DNA from: Tepidibacter thalassicus DSM 15285
Lineage (GTDB): Bacteria; Bacillota; Clostridia; Peptostreptococcales; Peptostreptococcaceae
Length of the DNA: 64,000 nucleotides
Assembly (NCBI RefSeq): GCF_900129915.1
Contig: NZ_FQXH01000005.1
Span: forward strand, 186,001 to 250,000
Reading direction: 5' to 3'
Shown here: positions 62,600-64,000 of the stretch, piece by piece
How the letters are laid out: each line of letters opens with the position of its first letter
Numbering within the stretch: position 1 is the first letter of the stretch
The notes under the pieces: model-generated
The model's input: the letters and a program-made list of their open reading frames with translations, nothing else
What the model was told of the DNA's origin: nothing
Database searches by the model: none
Program-made: the position numbers and the translations under genes

Positions 62600-62694
62600 A
62601 GCTAGGGGTGCCTTGTTATAGGCTGAGAGATAGTGACTATCAACCCTTTGTACCTGAACTGGATAATACCAGCGTAGGAAAGCTTATTTAATAT
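62600..62694 (+). ncRNA. TPP riboswitch (THI element)
   Basis: The conserved parts are in order: GGGGTGCC, GGCTGAGA, then ACCCTTTGTACCTGA, ACTGGATAATACCAGCGTAG and GAAAGC, which closes the first helix with AGCT at the start. These are the invariant sequences of the thiamin pyrophosphate riboswitch. It precedes thiD and thiE. Confidence 0.97.
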
Positions 62695-62712
62695 AATTTA
62701 AAAGTATATTTT

Positions 62713-62756
62713 AAAAAAAGAGTCTTATTCCTATACTGGAATAAGGCTCTTTTTTA
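62713..62756 (+). terminator. Expression-platform terminator of the TPP riboswitch
   Basis: AAAAAAGAGTCTTATTCC pairs with GGAATAAGGCTCTTTTTT (one G-U) around TATACT, ending in a T run. With TPP bound this hairpin should form and stop transcription before thiD. Confidence 0.92.
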
Positions 62757-62778
62757 TTATAAATGAGGAGATGGTAAT

Positions 62779-63576
62779 ATGGAACCAACATTGACAATAG
62801 CAGGATCGGATTCATCTGGTGGTGCAGGGATACAAGCTGATTTAAAGACTTTTAGTGCTATAGGAACATATGGAATGAGTGTTATAACTGCTGTAACTGC
62901 ACAAAATACACAAGGAGTATTTTTAGTAGAAGAATTGAGTAGTGAAATTGTAAAAAAACAAATTGAAGTAATATTTAATGATATACCACCAAAGGCGATA
63001 AAAATAGGTATGGTGTCTAGCTCTCAAATAATAAAAGAAATAGTAAATACACTAAAAAAATATGATTATAAATATTTAGTATTAGATCCGGTTATGATAT
63101 CTAAGAGTGGATATCATCTTTTGCAACCGGAGGCTAAAATGAATTTAATAAAATATCTTATACCCATGGCGTATATAGTAACACCTAATACATTGGAAGC
63201 AGAAGAAATAACTAAAGTAAGCATAAAAAATATAGAAGATATGAAAATAGCAGGTGAAAAAATATTAAGTATTGGTCCGAAATATGTGCTTATGAAAGGA
63301 GGTCATTTAGAAGGAGATGCGGTAGATGTACTTATAGGTAGAGATATTTTTAAAATTTATAAAGAAAGGAGATTAATTAAAAAGAATACTCATGGAACGG
63401 GGTGCACTTTATCGTCAGCTATAACTGCTTATTTAGCTTTAGGTTATGATATAGAAAGAGCTGTGGAATTAGGTAAAATATATATAACACAAGCTATAAA
63501 AAATAGTTTTGATATAGGGAATGGAGTAGGACCTGTAAATCATTTTTGGAATATAGATTATGAAAAAGTTAAATAA
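62779..63576 (+). CDS. thiD: Hydroxymethylpyrimidine/phosphomethylpyrimidine kinase
   Basis: ThiD phosphorylates HMP and HMP-P for thiamin synthesis. The 265 residues of ribokinase fold begin LTIAGSDSSGGAGIQADLKT then FSAIGTYGMSVITAVTAQNT, and have VLDPVMISKSG and the anion-hole/catalytic motif NTHGTGCTLSSAI. GAGGAGATGG precedes the ATG. It lies under the TPP riboswitch and is followed by thiE. Confidence 0.97.
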   Translation: MEPTLTIAGSDSSGGAGIQADLKTFSAIGTYGMSVITAVTAQNTQGVFLVEELSSEIVKKQIEVIFNDIPPKAIKIGMVSSSQIIKEIVNTLKKYDYKYLVLDPVMISKSGYHLLQPEAKMNLIKYLIPMAYIVTPNTLEAEEITKVSIKNIEDMKIAGEKILSIGPKYVLMKGGHLEGDAVDVLIGRDIFKIYKERRLIKKNTHGTGCTLSSAITAYLALGYDIERAVELGKIYITQAIKNSFDIGNGVGPVNHFWNIDYEKVK

Positions 63577-63614
63577 TAAGAATAAAATATAAAAATTATT
63601 AAAGGGGAGTAAGT

Positions 63615-64000
63615 ATGAAAGATAAATTAAAACTTTATTTAATAACAGATTCAAATATTTTGCGAGGAAGAGATTTTTATAAATGTATAGAAGATGCATT
63701 AAAAGGTGGGGTAAGAACAGTTCAGTTAAGAGAAAAAAATTGTTTAGGAAAAGAATTTTTAGAAAAAGCTTATAAACTTAGAGAACTAACTAAAAAATAC
63801 AATGCATTATTTATAATAAATGATAGGGTTGATATAGCACTTCTTGTGGATGCTGATGGTGTTCATGTTGGACAAAAAGATATACCGGTGCATGAAGTTA
63901 GAAGATTGATTGGAAAAAACAAAATTTTAGGAGTAACTGCAAAAACTTTACAAGAAGCTGTTGATGCTGAGAAATACGGAGCTAATTACTTAGGTGTAGG
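63615..64000 (+). CDS. thiE: Thiamin phosphate synthase (3' end beyond window)
   Basis: ThiE joins HMP-PP and the thiazole phosphate. The frame begins at ATG 63615 after AAAGGGGAG and is open to the window edge (128 codons seen). It starts KLKLYLITDSNILRGRDFYK, with GGVRTVQLREKNCLGKEFL (the QLREK pyrophosphate-binding motif), FIINDRVDIALLVDADGVHV and GQKDIP, then GVTAKTLQEAVDAEKYGANY. It is truncated only by the end of the window. Confidence 0.95.
   Translation, partial: MKDKLKLYLITDSNILRGRDFYKCIEDALKGGVRTVQLREKNCLGKEFLEKAYKLRELTKKYNALFIINDRVDIALLVDADGVHVGQKDIPVHEVRRLIGKNKILGVTAKTLQEAVDAEKYGANYLGV

Overview
The window is a 64 kb piece of a strongly AT-rich Gram-positive chromosome. Features that point to the class Clostridia or a close relative in the Firmicutes are AGGAGG ribosome binding sites, frequent TTG and GTG starts, a Gram-positive PolC, FliY with CheC-like domains, a Bacillus/Clostridium-type LexA box in front of recA, and the gene orders pnp-ylxY-mlpA-ymxH and rimP-nusA-rnpM-ylxQ-infB-rbfA-nrnA-truB-ribF-rpsO. 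Species cannot be named from what is visible. All recognised genes but one lie on the + strand. I saw no rRNA, tRNA, insertion sequence, prophage or CRISPR array.

Region 1 (1-23215) is most of a fla/che operon: fliK (cut by the window edge), flgD, flgE, swrD/flbD, motA, motB, fliL, fliM, fliY, cheY, fliO-P-Q-R, flhB, flhA, flhF, flhG, a PilZ c-di-GMP effector, cheB, cheA, cheW, cheC, cheD, a small membrane protein, sigD, a DUF342 protein and a SwrB-like protein. It encodes hook assembly, the stator, the switch, the export gate, polar or number control, the chemotaxis core and the late-flagellar sigma factor. The genes are tightly packed and often overlap.

Region 2 (23216-31555) starts with a new promoter and a structured leader, then rpsB, tsf, pyrH, frr, a 66-residue unknown, uppS, cdsA, dxr, rseP and ispG. 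It covers translation factors, undecaprenyl and phospholipid synthesis, and two steps of the MEP isoprenoid route. Region 3 (31556-45936) holds polC and the rimP-nusA-infB operon behind a promoter and attenuator hairpin, followed by rbfA, nrnA, truB, ribF, rpsO (with an S15-type leader) and pnp. Region 4 (45937-58470) carries ylxY, mlpA, ymxH, an aspartate kinase, tepA, ftsK/spoIIIE, mnmH, rimO, pgsA, recA under a LexA box, and rny.

Region 5 (58471-64000) is the accessory end. It has a DUF2207 membrane protein, the only minus-strand gene (a small aromatic/Arg-rich protein with a sigma-K-like promoter), a Crp/Fnr regulator, a split permease whose second half is fused to a [4Fe-4S] ferredoxin, and a TPP riboswitch ahead of thiD and thiE (cut by the window edge).

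The most unusual observations are a 97%-identical tandem duplication inside cheA, a perfect 21-bp inverted repeat inside the nrnA coding sequence, a complete terminator-like hairpin inside fliR, and the Crp/split permease/ferredoxin locus. The last is the best candidate for a poorly described system.
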